Positions 49,037 to 59,500 of a stretch of 64,000 nt of DNA are shown one piece after another; the first letter of the stretch is position 1, and each line of letters starts with the position of its first letter. The DNA comes from JAFDXJ01 sp038257845. GTDB lineage: Bacteria; Bacteroidota; Bacteroidia; Chitinophagales; Chitinophagaceae. A model generated the notes under the pieces. The model was given only the letters and a program-made list of their open reading frames with translations, had not been told where the DNA came from and searched no databases. The stretch lies in assembly GCA_038257845.1 (NCBI GenBank), contig JBBSQL010000002.1, positions 1 to 64,000 of the forward strand, in the 5' to 3' direction. The position numbers were made by a program, and so were the translations under genes.

Positions 49037-50044
49037 TTATTGATGATTATAATATTGTCCTTTTATAGGTTTGAATAACACATTCCGCTGGTACTGCTGA
49101 TAAGTAATAGAGGCTTCATTATTGGAAGTCGTCCAGGCTTTGAAATTATCTTCTGAATCGAACAACCAATTATTGTAAGCTATAAAATAACCTTCCTGTA
49201 AAAGGGTACGCTGCAGGTCAAATAATTTATACGGAAAGGCTTTTGCTTTGCCGGGATACCAGTTCAAAATAAAACGCGCTCTTAAAGCCACTAAACTCTC
49301 AGGTGTAATACCGTAGTTGGTTATGGCATTTAACTTCAAAAACTCTTCACCCACCGCTTTTTCAAAAGGCGTTGCTTTCTTCAAAAATTCATCGAGGTAA
49401 TTACCTGAAAACATTTTCTTATAATCATCAAAAAGCACGAGTTTTATTTCCGTGGTACGTTGGGTGAGGCTTTCAATATTTACAAAATTTTCGCCGTATA
49501 AAATTGACCAGAAATAATTTCCATTATTTGCATAATATTCTGAAGCGTAATAATAATTGCTGCTTTGACTGGGATCAATTTCAATGCCTTTTTCCCATAA
49601 TTTAATTGCATCACCGGCACGTTTATCTAAATTCAGCAAATCGCCGTATTCGCTGTACAGGATGCCGCTTGCCGGAAATTTTTGCAGCGCTTCCTTATAC
49701 ATTTTCTCACAATTTTTATAATCGGCAATTGATTTATAGGCGAGGCCTAATATCTGGTAACTCTGTACATCAGCTTTGGGTGAAGCAGTGATTTTTTTCC
49801 CGGTTTCTATAGCACCGGCAAAATCTCTTTTGAGATAAGATACAAATGCTTTGTCTTTTAAAATATCCAGGTCATCCGGCGCAATGGCCAATGCTTTATT
49901 CAATACAAATAATGCATTTTCATAATCTCCCTGTTTCATGAAAACCCTTGCCGTTTCATGCAATGTTTGCGCATCCTGTTCCGGTTGCGCGATCGCTGAA
50001 ATGAAACATATACTGGCAGCAAGTAATAAAAATATTTTTTTCAT
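49037..50044 (-). CDS. Exported TPR-repeat protein
   Basis: A 335-residue protein with a signal peptide (FLLLAASICFISAIAQ). Several TPR-like helical pairs follow, such as ARVFMKQGDYENALFVLNKA (31-50), KDKAFVSYLKRDFAGAIETG, YQILGLAYKSIADYKNCEKM and SEYGDLLNLDKRAGDAIKLW, up to about residue 190. The C-terminal part has no recognised domain. It is probably a periplasmic or outer-membrane scaffolding protein. The DUF1015 gene ends 2 bp upstream on the same strand, so it is likely co-transcribed with serC. Confidence 0.85.
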   Translation of the reverse strand: MKKIFLLLAASICFISAIAQPEQDAQTLHETARVFMKQGDYENALFVLNKALAIAPDDLDILKDKAFVSYLKRDFAGAIETGKKITASPKADVQSYQILGLAYKSIADYKNCEKMYKEALQKFPASGILYSEYGDLLNLDKRAGDAIKLWEKGIEIDPSQSSNYYYASEYYANNGNYFWSILYGENFVNIESLTQRTTEIKLVLFDDYKKMFSGNYLDEFLKKATPFEKAVGEEFLKLNAITNYGITPESLVALRARFILNWYPGKAKAFPYKLFDLQRTLLQEGYFIAYNNWLFDSEDNFKAWTTSNNEASITYQQYQRNVLFKPIKGQYYNHQ

Positions 50045-50046
50045 CT

Positions 50047-51279
50047 TTATTCATTTATCAAATGTGTCAATAAACCGTCGCGCAACTTTGGCTCAAACCA
50101 GGTGCTTTTTGGCGGCATTACTTCATTGTTATCTGCTATTGAAAACAATTGCTCAATACTTACGGGATAAAGACTGAAAGCAACTGCCATTTCCCCGCTG
50201 TCCACTCTTTTTTCCAATTCTGAAAGGCCACGAATGCCACCAATAAAATCAATATTTTTATTCGTGCGCTGATCTTCAATATCGAGCAAAGGAGTTAGAA
50301 TATTTTTTTGCAAAATACTTATATCCAAAATGCCGGTTGGGTCTTCAGAAAAAGTCCCGGGCAATGATTCCAGTAAATACCATTTACCACCAAGGTACAT
50401 ACCAAACTGGTGCATGGCAGCGGGTTTCACTGCTTTGTTTTTTTCAGTAATGGTAAAATTTTCCCTTAATTTTTCGAGAAAATCTTTTTCAGAAAATCCG
50501 TTCAGTGTTTTTACAACCCTGTTATAATCCAGGATTTCCAATTGGCTGGAAGGGAATAATGTTGTTAAAAAGTACCCGGCTTCCGGGGGCGCATTTTTTC
50601 CGGACTCATCAAAAACTTTTGCTGCTGAAGCTGCACGGTGATGGCCGTCAGCGATATACGTGCAGGGCACAGATTCAGCAAAAATTGTGGTGATCTTTTC
50701 AATGTTTTCCGAATCATTCACGATCCATATTGTATGTTGAACGCCGTCTTCAGCAATGAAATCATATACGGAAGACTTAACAGCAGTCACTTTTTCTACC
50801 AGGTCATCCAGTTCTTTTACATTTCTGTATGCCAAAAAAACATTTCCTGTTTGAGCGCCGGTAGCCTTGATATGCTGAATACGGTCCATTTCTTTTTCCG
50901 GCCTGGTGAATTCATGTTTTTTAATAATGCTATTGGCATAATCTTCCAGGCTGCTGATACATACCAAACCCGTTTGACTGCGGCCATTCATTTGAAGTTT
51001 GTATAAATAATAGCAATCCTTATTTTCTTTAAATAAAACTTCTCTTTTTAAAAAAGCATCCAGGTTTTCTTTTGCCCGCTCATAAACTTCCTGGCTATGC
51101 GGATCAGTATTTTCGGGTAAGTCTATTTCACTTTTTGTAATATGTAGAAAAGAATGTGGATTTCCCTGGGCTTCAATTTTTGCTTCCGCACTGCTCAAAA
51201 CATCATAAGGCTTGCTGGCAACTTGTTTTGCAAATTGTGCCTGCGGCCTTAATGCTTTGAATGGTCTTATAATGCTCAT
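50047..51279 (-). CDS. DUF1015 domain protein
   Basis: A 410-residue protein with DUF1015 hallmarks: IIRPFKALRPQAQFAKQVAS and KPYDVLSSAEA at the start, NPHSFLHITKSEIDLPENTD, and TYIADGHHRAASAAKVFDES near residues 200-220. The HHR motif suggests a nucleotide- or metal-binding site, but no reaction is established. In Bacteroidota and other phyla the family is often next to serine-biosynthesis genes; here serC lies 24 bp upstream on the same strand, so a role in serine or phosphoserine metabolism is plausible. Confidence 0.92.
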   Translation of the reverse strand: MSIIRPFKALRPQAQFAKQVASKPYDVLSSAEAKIEAQGNPHSFLHITKSEIDLPENTDPHSQEVYERAKENLDAFLKREVLFKENKDCYYLYKLQMNGRSQTGLVCISSLEDYANSIIKKHEFTRPEKEMDRIQHIKATGAQTGNVFLAYRNVKELDDLVEKVTAVKSSVYDFIAEDGVQHTIWIVNDSENIEKITTIFAESVPCTYIADGHHRAASAAKVFDESGKNAPPEAGYFLTTLFPSSQLEILDYNRVVKTLNGFSEKDFLEKLRENFTITEKNKAVKPAAMHQFGMYLGGKWYLLESLPGTFSEDPTGILDISILQKNILTPLLDIEDQRTNKNIDFIGGIRGLSELEKRVDSGEMAVAFSLYPVSIEQLFSIADNNEVMPPKSTWFEPKLRDGLLTHLINE

Positions 51280-51303
51280 GTATCTTTTATTTTTCTGTGT
51301 TTT

Positions 51304-52377
51304 TTAAGAGGTATATTGTTGCGAAAATTGTTCCATTAATTTTACCAGTATTTCTAAACTCTCCATGGGTAAGGCATTGTACATGCTCACCCTTAATCCG
51401 CCAATACTCCGGTGGCCTTTAATGCCAATCATACCATTTTCCAAACAAACTTCAAGGAATTTATTTTCGAGTGTTTTGTCTTCAATAGTAAAAACTGCAT
51501 TCATGTGACTTCTGTCTGCTTTTGCCACCGTTGGTAAAAATAAAGGCAGCCTGTCCAGGGCATCATAAAAGTAAGCAGATCTTTCCAGGCTTCTTTTTTC
51601 CATTTCTCCGAGCCCTCCTTCTTTTTTGATCCAGCGCAATGTAAGCAGGCTTACATAGATGGCAAAAACGGGTGGCGTATTTAGCAAAGATCCGGCTGCA
51701 ACATGATTTTGATAATCCATGATGGCAGGGATAGCATCATTTTTATTTTCGAGAAAATCTTTACGAATGATCACTAAACTTGTACCGGCAATGCCCACAT
51801 TTTTTTGTGCGCCTGCATAAATAAGGCTGCATGCGGAAAAATCCATTTTCCTGCTGAAAATATCACTGCTCATATCTGAAACCAGGGGCACATTGGTTTC
51901 CGGAAAATTTTGCCATTGTGTACCTTCAACCGTATTATTGGAAGTGAAATGCAAGTAAGAACTTCCTTGGGGAATATTTAGGTCTTTGGGTATAAAAGTG
52001 AAATTTTTATCAGCAGATGAACCTGCAATATGTACGGACCCGAATAATTTGGCCTCAGCAATTGCTTTTTTACCCCAGATTCCATTTACACAATAAGCAG
52101 CGCCTTTTGAAGGGTTTAAAAAATTCATAGGCACCTGCATAAACTGGGTTGTAGCGCCGCCATGTAAAAATAAAACCTCAAAATGATCGTCCAGGCCCAG
52201 TAACTCTTTCACCAATGATTTGGCTTCTTCAATTACATTGATAAACCAATCAGTGCGATGGCCAATTTCAAGGATAGATAATCCTATATTATTAAAATTG
52301 TATATGGCTTCCGCAGCTTCAATCAGGACTTCTTTGGGAAGTATGGATGGGCCGGAATTAAAATTGTGCATTTTCAT
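51304..52377 (-). CDS. serC: Phosphoserine aminotransferase
   Basis: A 357-residue PLP enzyme: HNFNSGPSILPKEVLIEA at the N-terminus, LFLHGGATTQFMQVPMN, VSDMSSDIFSRKMDFSACSL and the Schiff-base Lys in IYAGAQKNVGIAGTSLVII, followed by the C-terminal GHRSIGGLRVSMYNA. It forms 3-phosphoserine from phosphohydroxypyruvate and glutamate in serine synthesis, and can also serve pyridoxine synthesis. The start MKMHNFNSGPS may be the first or second Met. The DUF1015 gene follows after 24 bp. Confidence 0.97.
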   Translation of the reverse strand: MKMHNFNSGPSILPKEVLIEAAEAIYNFNNIGLSILEIGHRTDWFINVIEEAKSLVKELLGLDDHFEVLFLHGGATTQFMQVPMNFLNPSKGAAYCVNGIWGKKAIAEAKLFGSVHIAGSSADKNFTFIPKDLNIPQGSSYLHFTSNNTVEGTQWQNFPETNVPLVSDMSSDIFSRKMDFSACSLIYAGAQKNVGIAGTSLVIIRKDFLENKNDAIPAIMDYQNHVAAGSLLNTPPVFAIYVSLLTLRWIKKEGGLGEMEKRSLERSAYFYDALDRLPLFLPTVAKADRSHMNAVFTIEDKTLENKFLEVCLENGMIGIKGHRSIGGLRVSMYNALPMESLEILVKLMEQFSQQYTS

Positions 52378-52428
52378 CTAATCGTCTTTCAGCGCTGCAA
52401 AATAAAGGAATTGTAGAGAAAGGGATTG

Positions 52429-53100
52429 TTAAGAAGATTCAGCCTCCTCAGGAATATGCTCGGAAATATCAGCAACACCGCCAGAAACAGCAAATTTCAT
52501 GGCATTTGCGGAGCTGATATTTGGCAGCGGCTTGATTTTTTCCCTGGCTACGACATAAGTTATACCTGTAATTGCATACGATAATGGGATATATACCACC
52601 GCATAATCCACTAATTCAAAAACCGACGCATCTTCCTGTGTAATAAACCCGATGCGCCAGGTGCCGGGCGCATCCACATTGACTAAAACGGGTTTGTCAA
52701 ATTTCTTTTTGTTCCCGGTAAACGCTTCCAGGAAATCCTTAACCGATGTGTATATAAATTTTATGCCGGGTGTGCGTTCTAATAAGGAATCCAATAAATC
52801 TACTATTTTACTCAGCAAAAAAGAAGAGGATAATCGCCCGATAGCAATTACCAGGAGTAGTACAACGATAAAACCAAGACCCGGAATCTTTCTTAAATTC
52901 CCGTCTGCATCTGCACCGATCACACCGGGGAAAAGGCTGTGAATAATATTAGGTAAAATGTTATCTACCGTATTGAACAGCCATAAAACGATATATAAAG
53001 TGATGCCAACAGGCGCTATAATTATAATTCCCTGTAGAAAATAGTAAAATAATTTTTTCCAGGCCACAGACCCGTTTGTGTCAATTTTGGGTTCAACCAT
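52429..53100 (-). CDS. DUF502 family membrane protein
   Basis: A 223-residue protein with two membrane helices (LQGIIIIAPVGITLYIVLWL and IPGLGFIVVLLLVIAIGRLS) and a soluble C-terminal domain. IYTSVKDFLEAFTGNKKKFD and KPVLVNVDAPGTWRIGFITQ are typical DUF502 motifs, and VYIPLSYAITGITYVV near the end fits as well. The family is membrane-bound with no established role. It is on the same strand as serC, 51 bp upstream of it. Confidence 0.92.
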   Translation of the reverse strand: MVEPKIDTNGSVAWKKLFYYFLQGIIIIAPVGITLYIVLWLFNTVDNILPNIIHSLFPGVIGADADGNLRKIPGLGFIVVLLLVIAIGRLSSSFLLSKIVDLLDSLLERTPGIKFIYTSVKDFLEAFTGNKKKFDKPVLVNVDAPGTWRIGFITQEDASVFELVDYAVVYIPLSYAITGITYVVAREKIKPLPNISSANAMKFAVSGGVADISEHIPEEAESS

Positions 53101-53304
53101 CAGTTAAATTTTGAATAAAGTAAATAAGAAAAAAGCAATATGCAGGTTTTCATTTTCCGTTGGTAAATTATATCAAAAAAAGGAGAATGGAAACTTTGTT
53201 TACTGGGATAGTTTCTATAGTTTTGAAATCTTTTTTACAAAAATACAATCTTAACTGATCATTTGGATAAAACATGCCGGTAATTTGAATGTAAAAGTGA
53301 ATTC

Positions 53305-53919
53305 ATGAAAGACAGGATTGAACAAAAGTCTCGGGAATTATTTATGCGTTATGGTTTCAAAGCTATAACGATGGATGAGATTGCATCACATTTAGGTACG
53401 AGCAAAAAAACCATTTACCAGTATTTTTCTGATAAAAAAGAATTGGTAAATGTTATTGTTAGTAACCAGCTCAAAATTTTACAGGACGATATTTTGCTTT
53501 TTCAAAATTCTTTCAACCCGGTAAGCGAAGTACTGCACAATCTTGAAAGCGTGGAAATGTTGCTGAATACCATGAACCCGCATTTTTTATTTGAAATGGA
53601 GAAATCCTACCCGGAGGCCTTTAAAAAGTTTTTAGATTATAAACATAATTCTTTATTCAATGCCATAAAGGAAAACCTGGAAAGAGGCATAAAAGAAGGC
53701 GTTTACCGCGCACAAATAAATACAGAAATCCTTGCACATTACAGGCTGGAAAGCATTTTTATGGCATTTGAACAAGACATTTTCCCTGCTGCAAAATATC
53801 ATTTATACCAGGTGATGCAGGAAACTGCATTTAATTTCCTGTATGGAATTGTAACAGAAAAGGGTAAAAAATTAATTGAAAATTATATTGCAAAACAAGA
53901 AAATAGGCAACATATATGA
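53305..53919 (+). CDS. TetR/AcrR family transcriptional regulator
   Basis: A 204-residue protein with the TetR helix-turn-helix at about residues 8-50 (SRELFMRYGFKAITMDEIAS, then HLGTSKKTIYQYFSDKKELV) and an all-helical ligand-binding domain. It overlaps the TolC-like gene by 4 bp (ATGA) and heads the efflux operon, so it most likely regulates that operon and itself. The 204-bp upstream region has no obvious palindromic operator by eye. Confidence 0.94.
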   Translation: MKDRIEQKSRELFMRYGFKAITMDEIASHLGTSKKTIYQYFSDKKELVNVIVSNQLKILQDDILLFQNSFNPVSEVLHNLESVEMLLNTMNPHFLFEMEKSYPEAFKKFLDYKHNSLFNAIKENLERGIKEGVYRAQINTEILAHYRLESIFMAFEQDIFPAAKYHLYQVMQETAFNFLYGIVTEKGKKLIENYIAKQENRQHI

Positions 53920-55325
53920 AACGCCATTTTGGAATAACCGGAATTTTCCTGGTTGTCTTTTTTTTACAGGCCGCTGCACAAACAGACACGCTGCCTGCAT
54001 TCCATCATTTTTCTGTACAGGAATGTGTCTCTTATGCGGAAGCAAATAATGTATTGGTAAAAAATGCCTTGCTGGATTATCAAATTCAGGAGCAGGTAAA
54101 CCGGAATGTAAAATCCGCAGCATTTCCACAAATCAATGGAAACCTTGGTCCTACATATAATCCGAATGTTGCTGTTCAGAATTTTCCGAATTTTATTGCT
54201 GCTGCTACGTATGGTGTATTAATTGACCAGGGTGTAAAAGATGGTAACGGAAATCCTATAAAAGCACCTGCAGATTACGGTTTTATACAGGCAGCTTTTG
54301 GCAGCCGTTGGAATGCCAATGCAGGAATTACACTTTCGCAAATATTATTTGACGGCCAGTTATTTATTGCCCTGCAGGCACAGCAATCAACCCTTGATCT
54401 TAAAACAAAAAATATTGCTGTTACCAAAGAAAATATTCGCGTAAATATTTACAAACTGTATTACCAGCTTGCCGCCAGCAATACACAAACTGCGCAGCTC
54501 GATGCAAACATTACGCGTGCAGAAAAATTGTTGCATGATATCAATATTTTATATAAAAATGGTTTCCAGGAAAAACTCGATGTGAATAAAGCAACTGTAC
54601 AATTAAATAACCTGCAAACAGAAAAATCAAACTTGCAAAACATTATTGATAATGGGTATTACGGTTTAAAACTTTTAATGGGTATGCCCATTCATGATTC
54701 ACTGGTGCTTACGGATTCTGTAACTGATGATATGATCAAAGACAAGTTATTAAATGAAGGAAATTATTCCTACGATAACAGGCCGGATTTTCAATATCTC
54801 CAGGTGGCAAAAAAGCTGGGGGAATATAATGTCCGCAGGTATAAATTGTCGAGAATACCAACTGCAAATTTATCCGCATCTTATATGAAATCCGCGCAGC
54901 GGAATAGTTTTGATTTCTTTTCAAAAGGAGAGTGGTTTACAAGCTCCTATATTGGGCTGAATATTAATATTCCCATATTCGATGGTTTTGCAAAAGCTTC
55001 CAATATCCGTAAATCAGAACTGGAATTGCAGCAAACGCAAAACCAGATTGAAAGCCTGAAACAATCTATTGACAATGATGTGGTGCAGGCAACGAATAAT
55101 TACCGTAATGCCGTGGCTTCCATGGATCTGCAAAAAACCAATATGCAACTTGCCGAAAGTGTATATGAACAGTCCAAGAAAAAGTATGAAATAGGTACAG
55201 GTTCCACCACGGAAATTACCAATGCCCAGGCTGATTTAAGGGTAGCTCAAAGTAATTATATAAATGCATTGTATAATGCCATCATTGCGAAAATTGATTA
55301 CGAAAAAGCCACCGGCATTTTATAA
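53916..55325 (+). CDS. TolC-family outer-membrane efflux protein
   Basis: A 469-residue protein with a signal peptide (GIFLVVFFLQAAAQT) and two halves of long helices typical of OEP/TolC channels (SAAFPQINGNLGPTYN, then ALQAQQSTLDLKTKNIAVTK; and QTQNQIESLKQSIDNDVVQA, then YEQSKKKYEIGTGSTTEITN). It would form the outer-membrane channel of the tripartite pump encoded by the next two genes. The start overlaps the TetR stop by 4 bp. Confidence 0.93.
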   Translation: MKRHFGITGIFLVVFFLQAAAQTDTLPAFHHFSVQECVSYAEANNVLVKNALLDYQIQEQVNRNVKSAAFPQINGNLGPTYNPNVAVQNFPNFIAAATYGVLIDQGVKDGNGNPIKAPADYGFIQAAFGSRWNANAGITLSQILFDGQLFIALQAQQSTLDLKTKNIAVTKENIRVNIYKLYYQLAASNTQTAQLDANITRAEKLLHDINILYKNGFQEKLDVNKATVQLNNLQTEKSNLQNIIDNGYYGLKLLMGMPIHDSLVLTDSVTDDMIKDKLLNEGNYSYDNRPDFQYLQVAKKLGEYNVRRYKLSRIPTANLSASYMKSAQRNSFDFFSKGEWFTSSYIGLNINIPIFDGFAKASNIRKSELELQQTQNQIESLKQSIDNDVVQATNNYRNAVASMDLQKTNMQLAESVYEQSKKKYEIGTGSTTEITNAQADLRVAQSNYINALYNAIIAKIDYEKATGIL

Positions 55326-55361
55326 AAAATAAAACACCCAGCACATTTAAATACAATACGC

Positions 55362-56519
55362 ATGAAGCACATATTTAAACCACTCGTCATAACTGCACTC
55401 TTTTTCCTGGGCGCCTGTGGAAATTCTGATAATGGGAAAAATAGCCTTGTTGCGAAAAAGGCTAAAATGGAAGACCTGAAGAAACAACAGCAAAAGATCA
55501 CTTCAGATATTGCCACATTACAGGAAGAAATCAATAAACTGGATAGCAATGCTCAAACTGTGCAGGCAAAACTTGTAACGCTTGATACTATTTCAACAAC
55601 AGTTTTCGATCATTATATTGATCTCCAGGGAAATATTGAATCGCAAAATATTTCTTATGTCGCTCCACGCAATGGCGTTGGCGGTTTAGTAAAAGCGATT
55701 TTTGTAAAGAAAGGAGATTATGTAAAAAAGGGCCAGCTTTTATTAAGGTTAGATGATGGGGTGTATGAAAAAAACCTTCAGCAATTACAAACGCAATTGA
55801 ATTATGCAAAAGATTTATACGGCCGTCAGAAAAATCTTTGGGATCAGCAAATTGGAACTGAATTGCAATTAAACCAGGCAAAACTAGGCGTGGACCAAAT
55901 AAATGATCAGATCGCAACCTTAAAAGAACAGCGCAATCAAACTTATATTTATGCAGATGTTTCCGGTGTGGCCGACCAGGTAAATATTCGTGTTGGCGAA
56001 TTATTTACTGGTGTTGCCGGGCAAACACCGCAGATAGAAATCGTAAATAATACTGACCTGAAAGTAACTGCAAATGTGCCCGAAAATTATTTGGATAAAG
56101 TGGGTGTTGGGAATGATATCATTGTAAAATTACCTGACCTCAATAAAACATTTAATACTAAAATTTCACTGGAAGGAAAAACGATTGACCCAAATACAAG
56201 AGCCTTTTATATAGAAGCAAGACTGCCGGCTGATAAGAATCTCCGGCCCAACCAGGTAGCCATTGTGAGCATCAAAGATTATGAATCAAAAAATGCCATC
56301 ACAGTTCCCTTAAATACTTTGCAGTCGGACCAGGAAGGTAAATTTGTACTGGTGGCAGAAATGCAAAATGGCAAAATGGTGGCGCATAAAAAGCCTGTGC
56401 AAATTGGCCAGATGTATAATGGAAAAATTGAAATTAAATCCGGCCTGCAGGTTGGTGATAAAATTATCGCGGAAGGTTACCAGGGTTTATACGAAGGACA
56501 GGCCATCTCTGCTTTATAA
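55362..56519 (+). CDS. RND efflux periplasmic adaptor subunit, lipoprotein
   Basis: A 385-residue membrane-fusion protein with lipobox LGAC (Cys19). A coiled coil follows in the extra N-terminal region (KAKMEDLKKQQQKITSDIAT), then the biotinyl-lipoyl-like domain (GLVKAIFVKKGDYVKKGQLL, LRLDDGVY), the alpha-hairpin (QLNYAKDLYGRQKNLWDQQI) and the beta-barrel with GKTIDPNTRAFYIEARLPAD. It bridges the RND pump to the TolC-type channel. It lies 36 bp after the channel gene and 63 bp before the pump gene. Confidence 0.93.
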   Translation: MKHIFKPLVITALFFLGACGNSDNGKNSLVAKKAKMEDLKKQQQKITSDIATLQEEINKLDSNAQTVQAKLVTLDTISTTVFDHYIDLQGNIESQNISYVAPRNGVGGLVKAIFVKKGDYVKKGQLLLRLDDGVYEKNLQQLQTQLNYAKDLYGRQKNLWDQQIGTELQLNQAKLGVDQINDQIATLKEQRNQTYIYADVSGVADQVNIRVGELFTGVAGQTPQIEIVNNTDLKVTANVPENYLDKVGVGNDIIVKLPDLNKTFNTKISLEGKTIDPNTRAFYIEARLPADKNLRPNQVAIVSIKDYESKNAITVPLNTLQSDQEGKFVLVAEMQNGKMVAHKKPVQIGQMYNGKIEIKSGLQVGDKIIAEGYQGLYEGQAISAL

Positions 56520-56582
56520 TAATGAATATTAAAATGAGCGCTTTAAAAAGAAAATGGAATTGACCTATTAATACCGGAATGT

Positions 56583-59500
56583 ATGAATGAAAATATTAGA
56601 AAGGAAACAGATAAAAATTTTAAACCAACTACCTGGAGTATTAAAAACAGGACATCTATTTACCTGCTCATGTTGTTCCTGAGTTTGGCGGGAATTTATC
56701 AATTCGTGACTTTACCCAAAGAACAATTTCCTGACATTGTAATACCAACAATTTTTGTTCAAACAATTTATGTAGGTAATTCACCTAAAGATATTGAAAA
56801 CCTGGTGACTAAACCCATTGAAAAACAAATCAAAGGAATTACCGGTGCCAAGATCAATAAAACTACGAGTATTTCTCAACAGGATTTCTCCGCAATAACC
56901 ATAGAATTTAGTACAGATGTAAGTACAGATGTGGCTTTGCAAAAAGTAAAAGATGCCGTTGATAAAGCAAAAACAGATTTACCCAATGACCTTACACAGG
57001 AACCAAATGTATTGGAAGTAAGTTTCTCAGATCAGCCGATCATGTATGTAAATGTGAGCGGTGATTATGATTTGATGCAATTAAAAAAATATGCTGATGA
57101 CCTGAAAGATAAACTGGAAGAATTGCCACAACTCAACAGGGTAGATCTTGTTGGCGCACCGGAGCGGGAATTCCAAATCAATGTAAATAATTACCTGATG
57201 CAAAGTGCAGGTATCACGTTCAATGATATTGCACAGGCAGTAAAAAATGAAAACCTGGATATTTCCGGCGGCCTCATTGATATTGGTAATATGCAACGCA
57301 ACCTGCAATTAAAAGGGCAGTTTAAAAATGTATATGATATCCAGCAAATTGTGGTGCGTAATTTCCAGGGACAGCCTATTTATCTGAAAGATATTGCATC
57401 AATAAAAGACACCATTAAAACGCGTGAAAGTTATGCGCGTTTAAATGGCCAGAATGTGATCACACTGAATATTATTAAACGTGCTGGTGAAAATTTAATA
57501 GAAACTTCTGACTTAGTAAAAAAGACAGTGGCGGAAATGCAGGCCACCAATTTCCCCAAAGATTTAAAAACTGTTGTTACAGGTGATCAGAGCATTGCCA
57601 CAAGAACTTCTTTTAATGATCTCGTGAATTCTATCGTCATTGGTTTTGTACTGGTTTTAATTATTCTCATGTTTTTCATGGGCGTAACGAATGCGTTTTT
57701 CGTCGCCTTATCTGTGCCGCTCAGTATGTTTGTTGCCTTCGTGTTTTTGCCCGGCGCAGACCTGATTGTTGGCACACACGTCACGCTTAATTTTATTGTA
57801 TTATTTGCTTTACTTTTCGGTCTCGGAATTATTGTGGATGATGCGATTGTAGTGATAGAAAATACGCACCGAATTTTTGTACAGGCCAAAGGAAAACTCA
57901 CTTCGCTGAAGTCCGCGGAGATGGCGGCGGGAGAAATATTTATTCCTGTATTAGCCGGAACACTTACAACATTGGCTCCATTTTTCCCCTTACTTTTCTG
58001 GCCGGGGATTATTGGAAAATTCATGGTGTATCTACCTACGATGCTCATCTTCACATTAACTGCTTCTTTAATAGTGGCATTTATTATGAACCCGGTATTT
58101 GCCGTGGACTTTATGAATCACCCGGAAGGAGAAGCGAAAAAGCCTTCGCGCATTTTTCGTAACCCGGTATTTTGGGTAGCTATTCTCATTGGCATTGTAC
58201 TCGATTTTTCGGGATATACTTTTGCAGGAAACATCTTATTATTTCTTGCGATCCTGGTTATTTTCAACAGGTTTGTTTTGGATAAATGGATCCATGGTTT
58301 TCAAAACCGTATCCTGCCATGGATCATGAGTCATTATGAATCATTGTTGCGCTGGGCGCTTAAAGGCACAAGGCCTGTTTGGTTATTAGTGAGCACGTTT
58401 ATTTTATTGGCGGTTTCAATCGTTGGAATTGTAGTTGCTGTTAATTCTGGCAGGGTAGCCGTTCAATTTTTTCCGAAAGGAAATCCAAATCAAATTTATG
58501 TTTATTTAAAATTGCCTGTTGGTACCAATGTAGAATATACGGATAGTGTTACAAAGATTTTGGAAAAAAGAGTGGATCATGTTTTAGGAATTGAAAATGG
58601 AAAAACAAACCCGATCGTTGAAAGTGTAATTACAAATGTGGCAATTGGCGCGGGTGATCCCATGCAGGGTGACAGAAGTACGCATTCTGAATTGGGCAGG
58701 ATTCAAGTTTCTTTTGTAGAATATGCGAAAAGAAATGGCGTAGCTACTTCTCCCATTTTAGATTCTATCAGGAGTGTGATGAAAGGCATTCCCGGCGCAG
58801 AAATCACGGTTGACCAGGAACAAAATGGTCCGCCTACCGATCCGCCGGTAAACATTGAAGTAGCGAGTGAAAATTTTGACGACCTCACACATACGGCCGT
58901 AGCATTAAAAAATTATTTGGATTCTATTCGTGTGCCGGGGGTGGAAGAATTAAAAATGGATGTGGATTTAAATAACCCGGAAATAACTTTAAAAGTAAAT
59001 CGTGAAAAGGCCTTGATACAAGGCGTTTCCACGGGACAGATCGGGCAGGAAATAAGAACCGCATTGTTTGGAAATGAAGTTTCAAAAATTAAAGAAGGAG
59101 AGGATGAATATAAAATTCAATTACGCAACAATGAATTGCAACGAAAAAGCCTGGATGAAATTCTCAACATGAATATCGTGTTCCGCGACTTTGCCAGTGG
59201 CGGCGCTATTAAAAGTGTGCCCATCAGTTCTTTGGTAGATGTGGATTATACAAGTACATTGGGAAGTGTAAAAAGAAAAGATCAGAAACGCATGATCACG
59301 CTGAGAAGCAATGTGCTCAATGGTTTTACACCAACGGCAGTGAACGAGGTTTTAGCCGGTTATATCAAATCATATAATAGCCAATTGCCGCCGGGCGTTA
59401 CCATTCGTCAAACAGGTGAAGGTGAACAACAGGCAGAAACAGTTGCATTCCTTGGTAAAGCACTTGCCATTGCCTTGATGCTTATCCTGGTTATTTTAGT

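Noticed and set aside
57587..58054. Minus-strand reading frame of 155 residues inside the RND pump gene
   Set aside because: It lies wholly inside a strongly supported gene and shows only the repetitive Thr/Ile/Lys composition of an antisense membrane-helix region. The same applies to the frame at 63136-63627 in the ClC gene and 4113-4493 in the second KASIII gene.
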